64,000 bases of DNA from Ophiocordyceps camponoti-saundersi (nom. inval.). Taxonomy: Eukaryota > Ascomycota > Sordariomycetes > Hypocreales > Ophiocordycipitaceae. Shown in pieces: positions 36,465 to 46,900 of this stretch. The stretch is taken from NCBI GenBank assembly GCA_003339415.1, contig PDHQ01000025.1, positions 124,001 to 188,000 of the forward strand, written 5' to 3'. How positions within the stretch are numbered: the stretch's first letter is position 1; every line of letters starts with the position of its first letter. The notes beneath the pieces were generated by a model. The model was not told the origin of the DNA, did no database searches, and saw only the letters and a list, made by a program, of their open reading frames with translations. The translations under genes and the position numbers were made by a program.

Positions 36465-36782
36465 ATGAAGTTCACAGCCATCACCGTCGTCCTCGCCATG
36501 GCGACCGGCGCCATCGCCGCCCCCAAGGACCTCGCCATCCAGCAGGACAGCGCCTTCAGCGCAGCAATGTGCTGCGCCCCGATAATCGGCTGCGCGGGGA
36601 AATGCGCCGTTCTCTTCCCCGGCTGCTGCGGAGGTCAACAGCAACCACCGCCACCACCGCCCCCGCGACCGATTCCCCAGCCGCCGAGGCCGTTTCCCCG
36701 GCCGAATCCCCGGCCTTTCCCGCAGCCTCAGCCTTACATCCCGCCTCCGCCTCCGGATTCCGATGATTCCTATGAGGACTAG
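36465..36782 (+). CDS. Small secreted Cys/Pro-rich protein
   Basis: 105-aa protein, single exon. Signal peptide MKFTAITVVLAMATGAIAA, then a short core with six cysteines spaced CC-x5-C-x3-C-x6-CC, then a Pro-rich tail of about 45 residues (a run of seven Pro, then PRPIPQPPRPFPRPNPRP) ending DSDDSYED. The start ATG is preceded by an A-rich leader. It resembles small secreted cell-surface or effector-type proteins of fungi. No family is recognised. The Pro-rich tail could anchor it to the wall. It stands alone between long spacers, suggesting its own regulation. Confidence 0.75.
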   Translation: MKFTAITVVLAMATGAIAAPKDLAIQQDSAFSAAMCCAPIIGCAGKCAVLFPGCCGGQQQPPPPPPPRPIPQPPRPFPRPNPRPFPQPQPYIPPPPPDSDDSYED

Positions 36783-37550
36783 AAGCAGCTTTTTCGGTTT
36801 TTTTTCGAGGGGGGGGGATTTCGCTGGGATCGTGAGGTGAAGATTTCAGAAGGGGATGAGGGATGGAGCATGGAGGATAGCTGCTTTGGAAAGTTGGGGG
36901 AGGAGAAAGGAGGTAGCTTATCAGCTTCAAGTTTGGTTGCTTTCGAGTTGTATGCATCTCACTCTTTACCGATGAATTGGAAAGTCGTTTCTGCGGGGAA
37001 AGCCAGCGTGGTCAAGCCTGTAGTTCATCGTAGACTGTAGTATTCACTTCACTTCACTTCACGTCGCGAGGTAGAGAAGATGCCTGTAGAGATCAAGTCT
37101 CCAACATGCAAACAACATATACGTCATCTCTTTTCAAGACAGCTTGCAATTCCAACCCTCGCTTCTCGTAGCACCCTACCTTAAACCACTGCCGAAGGCG
37201 ACAGCCCGCTGCAGACGCTCCCCGGGAGGGTCCCCGGAGGGTCTAAGTCGAGGACTGGAGTCAGACTAGGGATAGGGTTAAGCAAAGACAGCCATCGGCA
37301 AACGGGCAAGAATTCTTCCGACCAACCACCTAAAAATAAGACGCGACATCGTGGGTCAGAAAAAAAAAAGCCACGCAAAGGAAGGCGGCACTTAATAAAC
37401 AGCAACAAACAAACCATACATTGATATTCATGCGTCGCCCACCACCCTCTTCTCCTCCTCCTCCTCCTCCTCCTCCTCCTCCCCTTCTCCCTACGGCCAC
37501 AACACCATGGCACCCCAGCCACCGATCCCCTCCCTAATCTCACAACCACA
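36783..37550. other. Spacer with CTC repeat
   Basis: A 768-nt intergenic region. It holds a TTCAC tandem repeat (37050-37063), and a (CTC)n tract at about 37452-37481 lies just upstream of the cysteine-synthase-like gene. No gene is seen. Confidence 0.5.
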
Positions 37551-38855
37551 ATGTCACTAAGCCAGCACCCCAAAGCCGCCTACGGGACGGCTCTCGTGGC
37601 AGCAGCGGCAGCCGCGGCAGCAGCCTTCGTGGCCGTCGTGGCCCTGGGACTGACGGATCGATATCTGAATGTGGAGCCGCGTCTTCAGCGAAAGGCGAGC
37701 CGCTCCCTTCGTCGACAGAGCAGCTTCTTCTCCGTCCGGCTGGAGGATCGGGATCCCGGCCCGGATGAGGCACAGGGCGTCGAGGCTTGTATCGGTAATA
37801 CGCCCCTGTTTGACGTCACTTCTCTGTCCGAGGCAACCGGCCGCACCATACTGGCAAAGGCCGAGTTCCTCAATGGCGCGGGCAACAGTCCCAAGGATCG
37901 CGTCGCCTTGAGCATCATACAAGACGCCGAGCGCAGAGGCTTGCTCGTGCCCGGTCGTGGGGATACCATCTACGAGGGCTCCGTCGGTAGTACCGGCATC
38001 TCCTTGGCCGCCCTCGCCCGCGCCAAAGGTTATCGTGCCCACGTCTGCATGCCCGACGACCAAAGCCATGAAAAGTCGGACCTGCTTCGGCATCTGGGCG
38101 CCACTGTCGAGCGCGTCCCCGTCGAGCCCATCAGCAGCGAGGATCACTTCGTCAACCTAGCCCGACGCCGCGCAGAGGAGCACGCCCAAAAGGCCAGAGA
38201 CGGCAGCCGAGGCTTCTTCGCCGACCAGTTCGAGTCCGACGCCAATTGGCGCGCTCACTTCGACACCACCGGGCCCGAAATCTTCGTTCAAACAGGCGGC
38301 GGCGACCTGGACGCCTTCGTTGCCGGTGCCGGCACCGCCGGAACCATCTCCGGCGTCGCCCGCTACCTCAAGCTCGAAGCCGGCTTGGCCAGCCTTCGCG
38401 TCGTCATCGCCGACCCGCACGGCAGCGGACTCTACAACAAGATCAAGTACGGCGTCATGTATTCGCCCACGGAGCGCGAGGGCACGCGCCGCCGTCAACA
38501 GGTCGATTCTCTCGTCGAGGGCATCGGCATCAATCGCATCACCCACAACCTCGACATCGGCTACCACCTCATCGACGACGCCGTCCGTGTTTCCGACGAC
38601 CAGGCCTGCCGCATGGCCCGCTGGCTCGTCTCGCACGACGGCCTCTTCGTCGGCAGCAGCAGCGCCGTCAACTGCGCTGCCGCCGTCGCCGTTGCCATGA
38701 CCCTACCCCCGGGGAGTCGCGTCGTCACTGTACTGTGCGACTCGGGTACGCGCCATCTGAGCAAATTCTGGGGTCGCATCAAGGAGATGGGGCTGGAGGA
38801 CACCGAGACTACCGACCTGTTCGACGAGCTGGGCATGACTCAGTCACATTCGTAG
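37551..38855 (+). CDS. Membrane-anchored cysteine-synthase-like PLP enzyme (Mcy1 type)
   Basis: Fold-type II PLP enzyme, 434 aa, no intron. N-terminal hydrophobic Ala-rich anchor (about residues 10-34, GTALVAAAAAAAAAFVAVVA) as in yeast Mcy1 (YGR012W), a mitochondrial outer-membrane cysteine synthase homologue. The catalytic region has IGNTPLFDV, the PLP lysine in NGAGNSPKDRVA, the phosphate-binding-type loop EGSVGSTGISLAALA, QTGGGDLDAFVAGAGTAGTI, and VTVLCDSGTRHLSKFW near the end. The loop GSVGSTG replaces the canonical TSGNTG, so this is the divergent subfamily rather than the main O-acetylserine sulfhydrylase. The substrate is inferred. Confidence 0.85.
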   Translation: MSLSQHPKAAYGTALVAAAAAAAAAFVAVVALGLTDRYLNVEPRLQRKASRSLRRQSSFFSVRLEDRDPGPDEAQGVEACIGNTPLFDVTSLSEATGRTILAKAEFLNGAGNSPKDRVALSIIQDAERRGLLVPGRGDTIYEGSVGSTGISLAALARAKGYRAHVCMPDDQSHEKSDLLRHLGATVERVPVEPISSEDHFVNLARRRAEEHAQKARDGSRGFFADQFESDANWRAHFDTTGPEIFVQTGGGDLDAFVAGAGTAGTISGVARYLKLEAGLASLRVVIADPHGSGLYNKIKYGVMYSPTEREGTRRRQQVDSLVEGIGINRITHNLDIGYHLIDDAVRVSDDQACRMARWLVSHDGLFVGSSSAVNCAAAVAVAMTLPPGSRVVTVLCDSGTRHLSKFWGRIKEMGLEDTETTDLFDELGMTQSHS

Positions 38856-38968
38856 GCAAGAAAAAAGAAATGATACGAAATCGTTCTTCTCTCTAAAAAG
38901 TCTTCTTCCCCGGGAGAGCTCGACCACGATTCCATACTTCGGGACTGAAAGCAATTAGCGCTGTACAA

Positions 38969-38987
38969 GGGGGGGGGGGGGGGGGGG
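38969..38987. repeat. Poly-G run
   Basis: A run of about 19 G downstream of the cysteine-synthase-like gene, a second homopolymer G tract in this window. Confidence 0.85.
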
Positions 38988-39313
38988 CGACCCCCACCAT
39001 GGAAGGGGGAATAGGTAAAGGGAGCATCCAAAAGGGAAGATTTATACCCTACCAAAAAAGCCGTGATCGCGTCAGTGTGCTTCCCAAGAGGCAGATTTAT
39101 CCCCTTCCGATAAAGCCCTGATTGCGGGACGGGAAGGGACAGCAAGGCTCCTTGACACCAACCATCTTAGCCCGGCCTCCCGCTCTCCCTCCCGCCGTCG
39201 TGATGCATGTCCCCGAGTAGAATCACTATCCCATAAACTCCCTACTCGTCTGAGTCGCTAGAAAACGTAAAATCACGGCAGCCAAGGGTGAAGCGCGCCC
39301 GAGCGTCGCACAG

Positions 39314-40395
39314 CTATGAGAACTACTGGAACATTAGCCAAGGCATGCCAGGAATGACTGACTGGACACCACTCAGGGGCTCGTATACCTTCCAACGATG
39401 GCCACAGTTCATACACTCGCAAAATGTCGTCATCGGTTCGTCGGCAGCTCTGGTTTGAGCCTGCGTGTAGCTGACGCGCTTCTTCTTACAGCGGCCGCAC
39501 TCGAGGCTGTCACTAATGCTCTTTTCGGCCATGGGTACCTGGGCCTTTTTCATATTCTCCTTTTCGAGTTCGAGGTCTTTCTTTCGCTGGTCCTCACTCT
39601 TGAGGTCGTCGTCGGTCATGGAGGCGAAGCGGTCGGGGGTGATGTCACCGTTCATGACGCGGCGACCGAGCTCCTTGTTGGACTTGTTCTTTAGATTAGC
39701 AAAGAGCGAACGAATCTTTTTCTTGTACTCGGCGTTCTCGCTGCCGAAGGAATCGAAGACGGCCTGCTCGACTGCCACCGACTTTGCGATGACATCCGAC
39801 GGTGACTCGGTCGATCGAAAGGCGAGACCGTTGTAGACGAGGCCTATGCACTGGTTCCGAACGTTGGAGGCCGTCCGCTTGATGTCGACGCCGTCGCTGT
39901 CGTACTTGCGCTTCTCCGGGTCGCCTGTGAAAGCCTTCCTCGCGCCGCTAGACGCAGGCGGTGCGGAGGAAGGAGGCGAGGCTGAAGGTAGAGCAGGCGA
40001 GCCCATCTTTGCCTTTTGAAGCTTGGAGTTCTTCTCTTGTTCGACGAGCTTCTTCCACTTGTTGACGAGCTCCATTGCCGCTCTGGCGATTTCTTTATTC
40101 GGATTTCCCCGTAGTTTTCCAACGAAAACTCCGGCACGAGTAGCCTAAATGTCAGGAGAGGGAGATGAAGAAGAAGAAGAAGAAGAAGAAGCGTCAGTAT
40201 ATCGGTCAGGATCGAAAGCGAAGCGCAAAGAACAGTAGAAAAACAAGGGGAGATTCTCACCCGCAGCATCTCCTCCGTCGGCGCAGCATCCTTCTTCAAC
40301 ATGTCGAGCAACCTGATGGCGTTCTCGGGCGGTTCATTCGCGGCGACCGACTTGGTCAGCGCCTTGATGCGCGCCTCCAGCTCTCGTTGATCCAT
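39314..40395 (-). CDS. dst1: Transcription elongation factor TFIIS
   Basis: Rescues backtracked RNA polymerase II. Exons 40395-40261, 40144-39389 and 39322-39314 (299 aa). The N-terminal LW-type domain (ELEARIKALTKSVAANEPPE) continues over the 116-nt first intron into ATRAGVFVGKLRGNPNKEIA. The central domain has VRNQCIGLVYNGLA and KKKIRSLFANLKNKSN. The zinc ribbon CGRCKKKRVSYTQAQTR continues with the catalytic acidic tip RAADEPMTTF and CMNCGHRWKFS. The last exon is only nine nt (TTC TCA TAG). Splicing 39389 to 39322 supplies the conserved final FS and the stop, whereas read-through would add 21 unrelated residues. It works with the Rpb1 encoded at the left edge of the window. Confidence 0.94.
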
Positions 40396-40755
40396 GATGG
40401 AGGTGGGAAATGATGCTGTCAAAGAAGTGCGGAGGAGGTTCCTTTTTTGGGAAGGAGGGGGGTTGTTGAATGAAGCTTCGAGGCAAGGCACTGACTCGAG
40501 GCTGAGAGCACGTGCGTGCTTATGTACGCAGGTACCTGTTTTCTCTCATCTCTCATCTTGATCGTGGCCGGACTTTAGCCGCTCTGACCTCTTTCGTTGA
40601 GATGTTCGTCTCACACAAGGAGAGACTTCATGATATGTACGGGGTCTACGGTATATCCTCTCATTGATGCATGATGAAAGAGGCTCTCTCCAAGTCCTCT
40701 AGGAAGTCTCAGCGGGACTCAGTCATATCCTTTAAAACCACCAACCTCTCCGCCT
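40396..40755. other. TFIIS upstream spacer
   Basis: This 360-nt region separates the TFIIS gene start from the 3' end of the next minus-strand gene. Nothing else is seen. Confidence 0.5.
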
Positions 40756-41730
40756 TCAACTCCAAGAAACCTCAATCTCGACCTCCCCACGATCACCCTT
40801 AACCCTCTTCGTCTCGATCTTCGCCGGGTTGGGATAAAAGTTGATCATCCCCCTTGCGACAGCATCAGGCGAAGAGAAAGTATCATAATCCCAAATGTCA
40901 ACTCGAATCTGCAGAATATCGTCAATCCCCACCGCCACCGTAGTCTCCGTGCCGGTGATCAGATTGCCCGGGTACACTTCGAAGTTGCCATCCTTTTTAA
41001 CTTTGAACCATGTGCGTTGCAGATACTCAGTCTTGAGATCGCAAGTCCCGTAGATATTCGCCGGACTCTCGCCGTCACCGTCGATGAGTATCACTTTGAT
41101 ACTGGCGGCGACTGCGGATCCCAACACAGCCCATCGGATAGTAGCCGAGCCGGCATCGCCCGAAAGCTCCGTCGAGAAGATCTGGTTGTGAGGATCGTCC
41201 AACCTCCATAGAATGAGGCCCTCGCTGATGAGATCATCGCTCGACACCCTGTCTCTATCCCACAGGTTGACTCTGATGGAGAAAGGTTCGGATGCTTCAA
41301 TAACCCTCTCACCATCAGACAGCTTCATCAGGCCTCCCGGGCTAATATCTTGAGCCGATTCCCTCGGAATGTCGTATATGGTCCTTGCACCGACGGGGTC
41401 TATGACCGTAATGCTACCATAAAGCTCCCCTGGATCTTCGTTGTCGATGTTGTTGATCCGAACATCAACCACCAAAGCCAGCTCTCGAATGCGATTCTTG
41501 GCTTCATAGTCGTCAAGTAAAAGCCCCGGATCCTCCGATACTAGGAATCCCATAAGCTCTTGGCCCAGACGACAACATTGAAGGGTGGTGTCGCCTCCGG
41601 CAGCATTGCTCGGGCTGGCTTGCTTTTCCATCTGACGATTATCAGTCTCGCGCCGTATCCTGTGTTCATGCGGGAGACAGATGCCGAGAGATAGCAAAGC
41701 GAGCAGCGGCACCGCTATAACCGGGTACAT
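40756..41730 (-). CDS. Secreted protein with two tandem beta-sandwich-like modules
   Basis: Single-exon, 324 aa. Signal peptide MYPVIAVPLLALLSLGICLP, then a dibasic RIRRE site suggesting Kex2-type processing. The mature protein holds two similar modules. The first contains LYGSITVID then SIRVNLWDRDRVSSDDLISEG (21 residues split here as SIRVNLWDRD / RVSSDDLISEG). The second contains IYGTCDLK then QIRVDIWDYD / TFSSPDAVARG. Each module ends with a beta strand. I do not recognise the family with confidence; the module pattern resembles C2-like or DUF6598-like beta-sandwiches, which is inference only. It is adjacent and co-oriented with another secreted protein gene (42047-43408), which may hint at related roles. 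Confidence 0.7.
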   Translation of the reverse strand: MYPVIAVPLLALLSLGICLPHEHRIRRETDNRQMEKQASPSNAAGGDTTLQCCRLGQELMGFLVSEDPGLLLDDYEAKNRIRELALVVDVRINNIDNEDPGELYGSITVIDPVGARTIYDIPRESAQDISPGGLMKLSDGERVIEASEPFSIRVNLWDRDRVSSDDLISEGLILWRLDDPHNQIFSTELSGDAGSATIRWAVLGSAVAASIKVILIDGDGESPANIYGTCDLKTEYLQRTWFKVKKDGNFEVYPGNLITGTETTVAVGIDDILQIRVDIWDYDTFSSPDAVARGMINFYPNPAKIETKRVKGDRGEVEIEVSWS

Positions 41731-42046
41731 GTCCTGCAGTTGATCGATACTCCTTCTTTGACCCTGTACAAACGCGTCGAGAAATCGTCGTTCCAGCGCA
41801 TCTGTGATCGTTCAGCATAACTGTAGCATCATAGAAGCACTGTTTCAGCCATTAACATACGGCTGGTATGTTCACCCAAGTTACAATATTCGTCTGGTTC
41901 AGCAATCTCTGGCTGAGCTTAAGCACAACGTCAGTTTCAAAGTATGTAGCCATTCCGAGGCCATTATCATCAAATACCTTCACTACTTTCGTTAGTTGAG
42001 CATATTTTATCCTGATTCTCAGGCGTCATGCTGTAATATGCCGTCA

Positions 42047-43408
42047 CTATAAGTCATAACCATCAGTATCGCATTCATAACATGACAAGTCTCGTTCTCG
42101 CTTACTGAAGGCTCGCCGTCCGTCACCCCGAAACTGACTTTCCACGCAGTCTCGAGGAGCATGCAACGTTTCTGATGCATCAGGACAGATGTGGTTCAAG
42201 CTTTTGTTGTCGTCTGTCTTGAGAGCCATAAAGGCCGTGTCTGTGGCTGTTAGTTAAGAGACGTATAGGGTTGGAGGAAGAACGATATAAAGCCATACAA
42301 AACGCCGAGAGGGGATTGTCGTTGTAGACTTCTCTTACACACGCGTCTGGTATAAGAAACTTGAAGTTCGACTCGGTTTCTGCATGCCATTTTCATTGTG
42401 AATGCCTCTCCTTCTGTACTTTCCAGTGAGACACGATGCACGACTTACCTTCATCTGACGACTTGGACTTGACTGTGTCATAGGTATAATCGTAATCATC
42501 TTCAATGTCGCTGAGATCGCCATGGACGCCTTCCCACGAGGAGTAGTTGACCCTGACACTGTGGTCAAGCATGACATCGACCTTCTTCCTCAGGGCATCC
42601 ATGTTCCTGCTCGACGCACACTCAACCGTAATGTTAAGCCCGCCCTGATTGGCGTTGAGAAGACTAAAAGGTATCAGCATCTGCAACTCAGGGCCGTCAT
42701 CGATGTATCCGAGAAGCAGACAGCGCCTGGGGTCTATATCCTTGTAGAGATTCCTGATGTAGGCATGGATCTCCAGTGTTGGGTCGTGCTGTCGGGTTTC
42801 CTGATATAACCGTCGCGAGACGATGATCTTGGGAATTGTTTTGAACTTTTCTTTATCGGCGAAGATGGCACATTGCCTAGAGGAGATTGGTCAAGTCAAG
42901 AAATGAAGGTGAGCAACGCTGTAAACCACTTGAACAACTCGGTAGACAGTTACTAACCACCCGGCATCCAGCCACCCATTGAGATAAGGGGTGGTATATA
43001 CACCTCTACCGAGCTGCATCTGGGCCAAGTTAGGATCAGGAGTAATGGTATTAGCAGTATAGTAATGAAAAGCTTGTTCCTATAAGATGGCATCATCAGT
43101 TCAAGTCAAGTTCCCCAACCAGCTCTGGAAACGAAGAACCGCCTTACATCAGTCACTGTCCTGTATCCCAGAAGCTGCAAATTCGGATTCGGCGCTTCTG
43201 GATGCTGCCCACGAACCGCAGGCTTAGTCTTAGGCCTGACTGCTGGTCCAGCATCGGGGGGGATCGCCTGATCCGACTTTGTAGTTTCACGGGAAAACAG
43301 CAGGTGAACGACGCCTTCACCGGCTTTCTCTCGAGCGATTAAGCAATTGCTGGATGCCGACCAGGAAAGCCATAGCGGCAAGACGGAAATAAGGTGAGTC
43401 CAACGCAT
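42047..43408 (-). CDS. Putative secreted protein, possible ADP-ribosyltransferase-like fold
   Basis: Four exons on the minus strand: 43408-43148, 43079-42958, 42876-42449, 42246-42047. All phases close, giving 336 aa. The introns are 68, 81 and 202 nt, and the long last one is the least certain. The start has a signal-peptide-like segment (HLISVLPLWLSWSASSNCL). After a Pro-rich linker come GYRTVTD at the first junction and LGRGVYTTP in exon 2, an arrangement reminiscent of secreted ART-like proteins (Y-R near the start, G-x-G-x-Y-T-T later). I see no secure catalytic Glu and recognise no named family. It could equally be an unrelated secreted enzyme. Whether it is intact and toxic is unknown, and only its structure is described here. 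Confidence 0.5.
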
Positions 43409-43975
43409 AATTCAATGTGTTTTCTGTCTCCTCGAGTGAGAAACGACGTCAGAGCTCATCAACACCTGGTTGAAAGGTCGTAGTTACATATATATACACA
43501 TATATTTTATACGGGGAGAAGCCAATGTAAGAAGACAGCTGGCAAGTATGAGACCGGCAAGTCATGAACAGCCAGAGATAAGGAAGTGATCGTCTTACGA
43601 GGTGGAAAACATTCTTTCAGTTTTCTCTTTCCTCGTACTCCAGCTGCCAAGATGGGCCGGTATCCCACTACGAGCTTTGCATCAGCAATCGGCATGGGCT
43701 TTGTTCAGGGCCTTTTTCAGGCGCCCAAGAGGTCGAAATAAGAAGAGCGAGGTTCATTTCCTATCATACGAGGTTGAGATGATGGACCCTTATAATTAGC
43801 ACCATGGAGGCGACCAGAACATTCCTGGGGACGGAGGACGGCCAAGGGGAACTTGACTCCAGCCATCCATCGTGAAATTCCGTCCAACGTCTCTGTTCTT
43901 TACATGGTAGCTACGATTCATACATGAGTACGTACAAGATGTATGTAGCTACAGTAAAACTCTGTCGCCAGACAT
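43409..43975. other. Spacer before rad2 3' end
   Basis: This 567-nt region is the upstream flank of the putative secreted protein and the 3' flank of rad2. A short TA/CA stretch lies at 43486-43505. No credible gene is seen. Confidence 0.5.
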
Positions 43976-46900
43976 CTACTCCGCTTCCTCTTCCTCTTCT
44001 TCCTCCTCCATCTCCTCCACCTCGTCTTCAACCACCTCTCTCCTCGAACCCTTCCTCGCCCTCCTCCTCTTCTTAGGCCTCTCCTCCTCCCCAGCCCCAG
44101 CTCCCGAGACGTTAGCTCTAAGCTTGTCGACCGCGGCCACCATCCGCTTACTGCCCCGAGTCCTCTGCCTCGGCGCGAACGCCTCCCTGGCACCGGCCCC
44201 CACGCCTCCGCCAAAGAACTTGGTGATATTACTCTGCGTGCCTTCCACTTCCCTCCTATTCATGTCGCGAATCACAGGCACGAGAACCTCGTCCGTCCTC
44301 TCCTGACTCCAACCAATCGTCGACATGAGAAAGCGTCGTAGCCCTTCGAGGTCCGGCACGCCCCATTGGAACGCTTCCGCGCTGTCGTCCACCTCTGGAT
44401 GGTGGTAGGCGTCGTATACCGCCGGGTTGGGGAATCCCGGAGGTAGGAAGAGCTTCGTAGCCTGAGACTTTCGGAACTTGGTGCGAAACGTAGACGATGT
44501 GTCGGCTTCTTTGGGTCGGTTGAAGCTCTGAACCGCCGTCCACCACTCACGAAAGTGCTCGAGTCCCTCCTTTCCGGGGAACTCTGACAGGATCTCGACC
44601 GCCGTGACGGGGCCTACGCCGGGCAAGCCTTCCGTGTAATCGGATCCAAGCAGTTGAGCGAGAGATATCAGCTGCTCTCTCGAGAGTGACATCTCTTTCT
44701 CGAGGTCGACCCCGAGATAACACTCGACAAACTTGTTGCTGTTGAACATGTTCTTGTATACTCGCGTCCCACCAAAGAGAAACGTGTCGGAGTCGTCGGT
44801 GACGATGCCGTCGACGATACTCAGTCTGACCAGCTCCGCGCACTGCGCTTCCGCTTCCATCGGCGCCGTGATGTAAGGGATTCCGAAAAGGCGTAACAGT
44901 GCCTGGCACTCGCCGACCATGACTTGCGTCACCTCATCGGCGTCGCGACGGTCCTTCTTCTGCTGGTTTCGCAGCGCTCGCAGTTCCTTTTCGTATTCCT
45001 CTTTATTCTGCGCCGCTGACTTCTGGTTCAGCTGGCTGGCGAAGCGAGCATGCTCCTCGGCCTCTTCCGCCATCTGCATCATAAGTTCCTCGTCTTCAGG
45101 TTCGCTAAAGTCTTCCGAGTCCGCGTCCCCAAAGAGGTCATCATCCGAAACGAGAGGCTGGTGTGTTTCCGCTGTCATTGCGTTCCGGCCTGGCGAAGGC
45201 TCGTTCCGTGTCACGGTCAATGTTATAGCTGTAGGCACGTCCTCAAATTCAGGCTCTGGAGATGTCGACGCCGAGGGCAGCTTCTGCTCTTCCGAAAAAA
45301 ATAGGTCCTGCTCTGCTGAAGGTAGGTTCTCCTGTTCTGGAGGTAGCTTATGCTCTTCCGAGGGCACTACCTCCTCCGGCGACATTCTTGCATCCGCCGA
45401 CGGCAGTGTTGCTCCCGCTGACCTCTCTGTCTTCGAGTCGACATCACTTTCATGTCCCACATCTTTAGTCGTTGTTGCCGCTGGCTCTTCCGTCGCCGCG
45501 ACTTGAACAGGTTGCGGCCTATCATCAACGGTGACAGCCTCGTCTCCGATAGGCCGCTTAGCCAAAGGAGGTGCTTCAATGATTTCCACATCGCTGTCCC
45601 CATCAGACGAAGACGAGTCAATCTCAATCAGCTGCCTCTCCATCTCCCTCCGCTGCAGCCGTCGCTCCTCCTCAACCTCTTCCCTGTCTTCGGCATTAAT
45701 CTCCTTCTCGACATTATGCTGCTTCCTCAGAGATTCTCTAATGTCCGTGTCGTCAACCAGCCAAGGGGGTAGAGGTTTTGGTTGGTCATCTTCCTGCGTC
45801 GTAACTTCGAACCCGCCGCCCTCGTCGTCTACTGTCTCTGCCTCTTTTGGAACAAGGCTGCCTTGCTCAGATCCTTTATCCTCTTGAGTCGCTTTCTTGG
45901 CGAACACGGATGACTTCCAGTCCAGTTTCGGAAACGGAAGTGGCCCTCCAAAAGGGTTGTTTGACCTGTCGATGCCGCGTTTCGCTTCAGCCGGCTTCGC
46001 CCTCATGGACCTTGCCACGATAGCCCGCACGTCGTTGTCGCTGTCACTGTCATCATCATCATCGCCCTCTTGACGTCTGGAAACAGCAGCGTTGGCTCTA
46101 TTGTTGACGACGTGAGCGATCATTGAGCCGCTGTTCCCCAGGATTGGTCTCGAAGCCTCCGCGGCTCTCTGCTTCCATTTTGGCCCGTTCGAGGTCATCT
46201 CGGCAGATGTCTCCTCTCTGCTTTGCTCTTGGTCCAAGTCAAACTGGCTCTTTAGTGACAAGGCTATGGCCTCGTTCAGTTCGTCCTCATTTTCGAGGGT
46301 CGTCTGCTCCTCGGCGAGCTCCTGAAGTATGGCACTCGTCTCACCCGTGTTTCCACCCACGAAGAGGGATTCTTCATTCTCAGCGGCAGCGTGACCTTGT
46401 TGATCAGGCTGCAGCTGCTGCCCCTCTTCCGCAGGGTCTTGTCCTGTCCGCCAGCTCGCAGCTTCTGGTGGCTTCAGTTTGGGAAGGCGATTGACCCCTT
46501 CTATTGGCACGTCCTCGAAGTCGTCATCATCGTCGTCGTCGTCGACGTCATTCTTCGACTCATACCGGACTTCAATGGCATCTACGTCGATAGGCTTATG
46601 GGCTTGTCCGACATCCTTTTCTCTGCTCACGACGCCCAGCGCCCAACCACCCTCAGCGCCTTCGTTCTTGACCAGGATGTACTCGCGATCCTTTTCTCCG
46701 GCAACGCGCGCGTTAATTGGCAGAGTCAGATCCGTGCCTAGCATGCCGACCTCCTGCATAAGCCTCTGCGTCAAGTGGTTCCGCTCCCGAACTCTCTCAA
46801 TCTGAAACCTGGAAAAAGCCATGCGGTCTGGAAACATGTCTTCCAGCTGGTCCTTGCTGTAGCCCATCCTGAGACGACTTCGCAGTCGCGCCGTGTTGAG

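Noticed and set aside
43507..43695. 62-codon minus-strand frame
   Set aside because: Short, no homology recognised, and no supporting signals in a promoter-type spacer.
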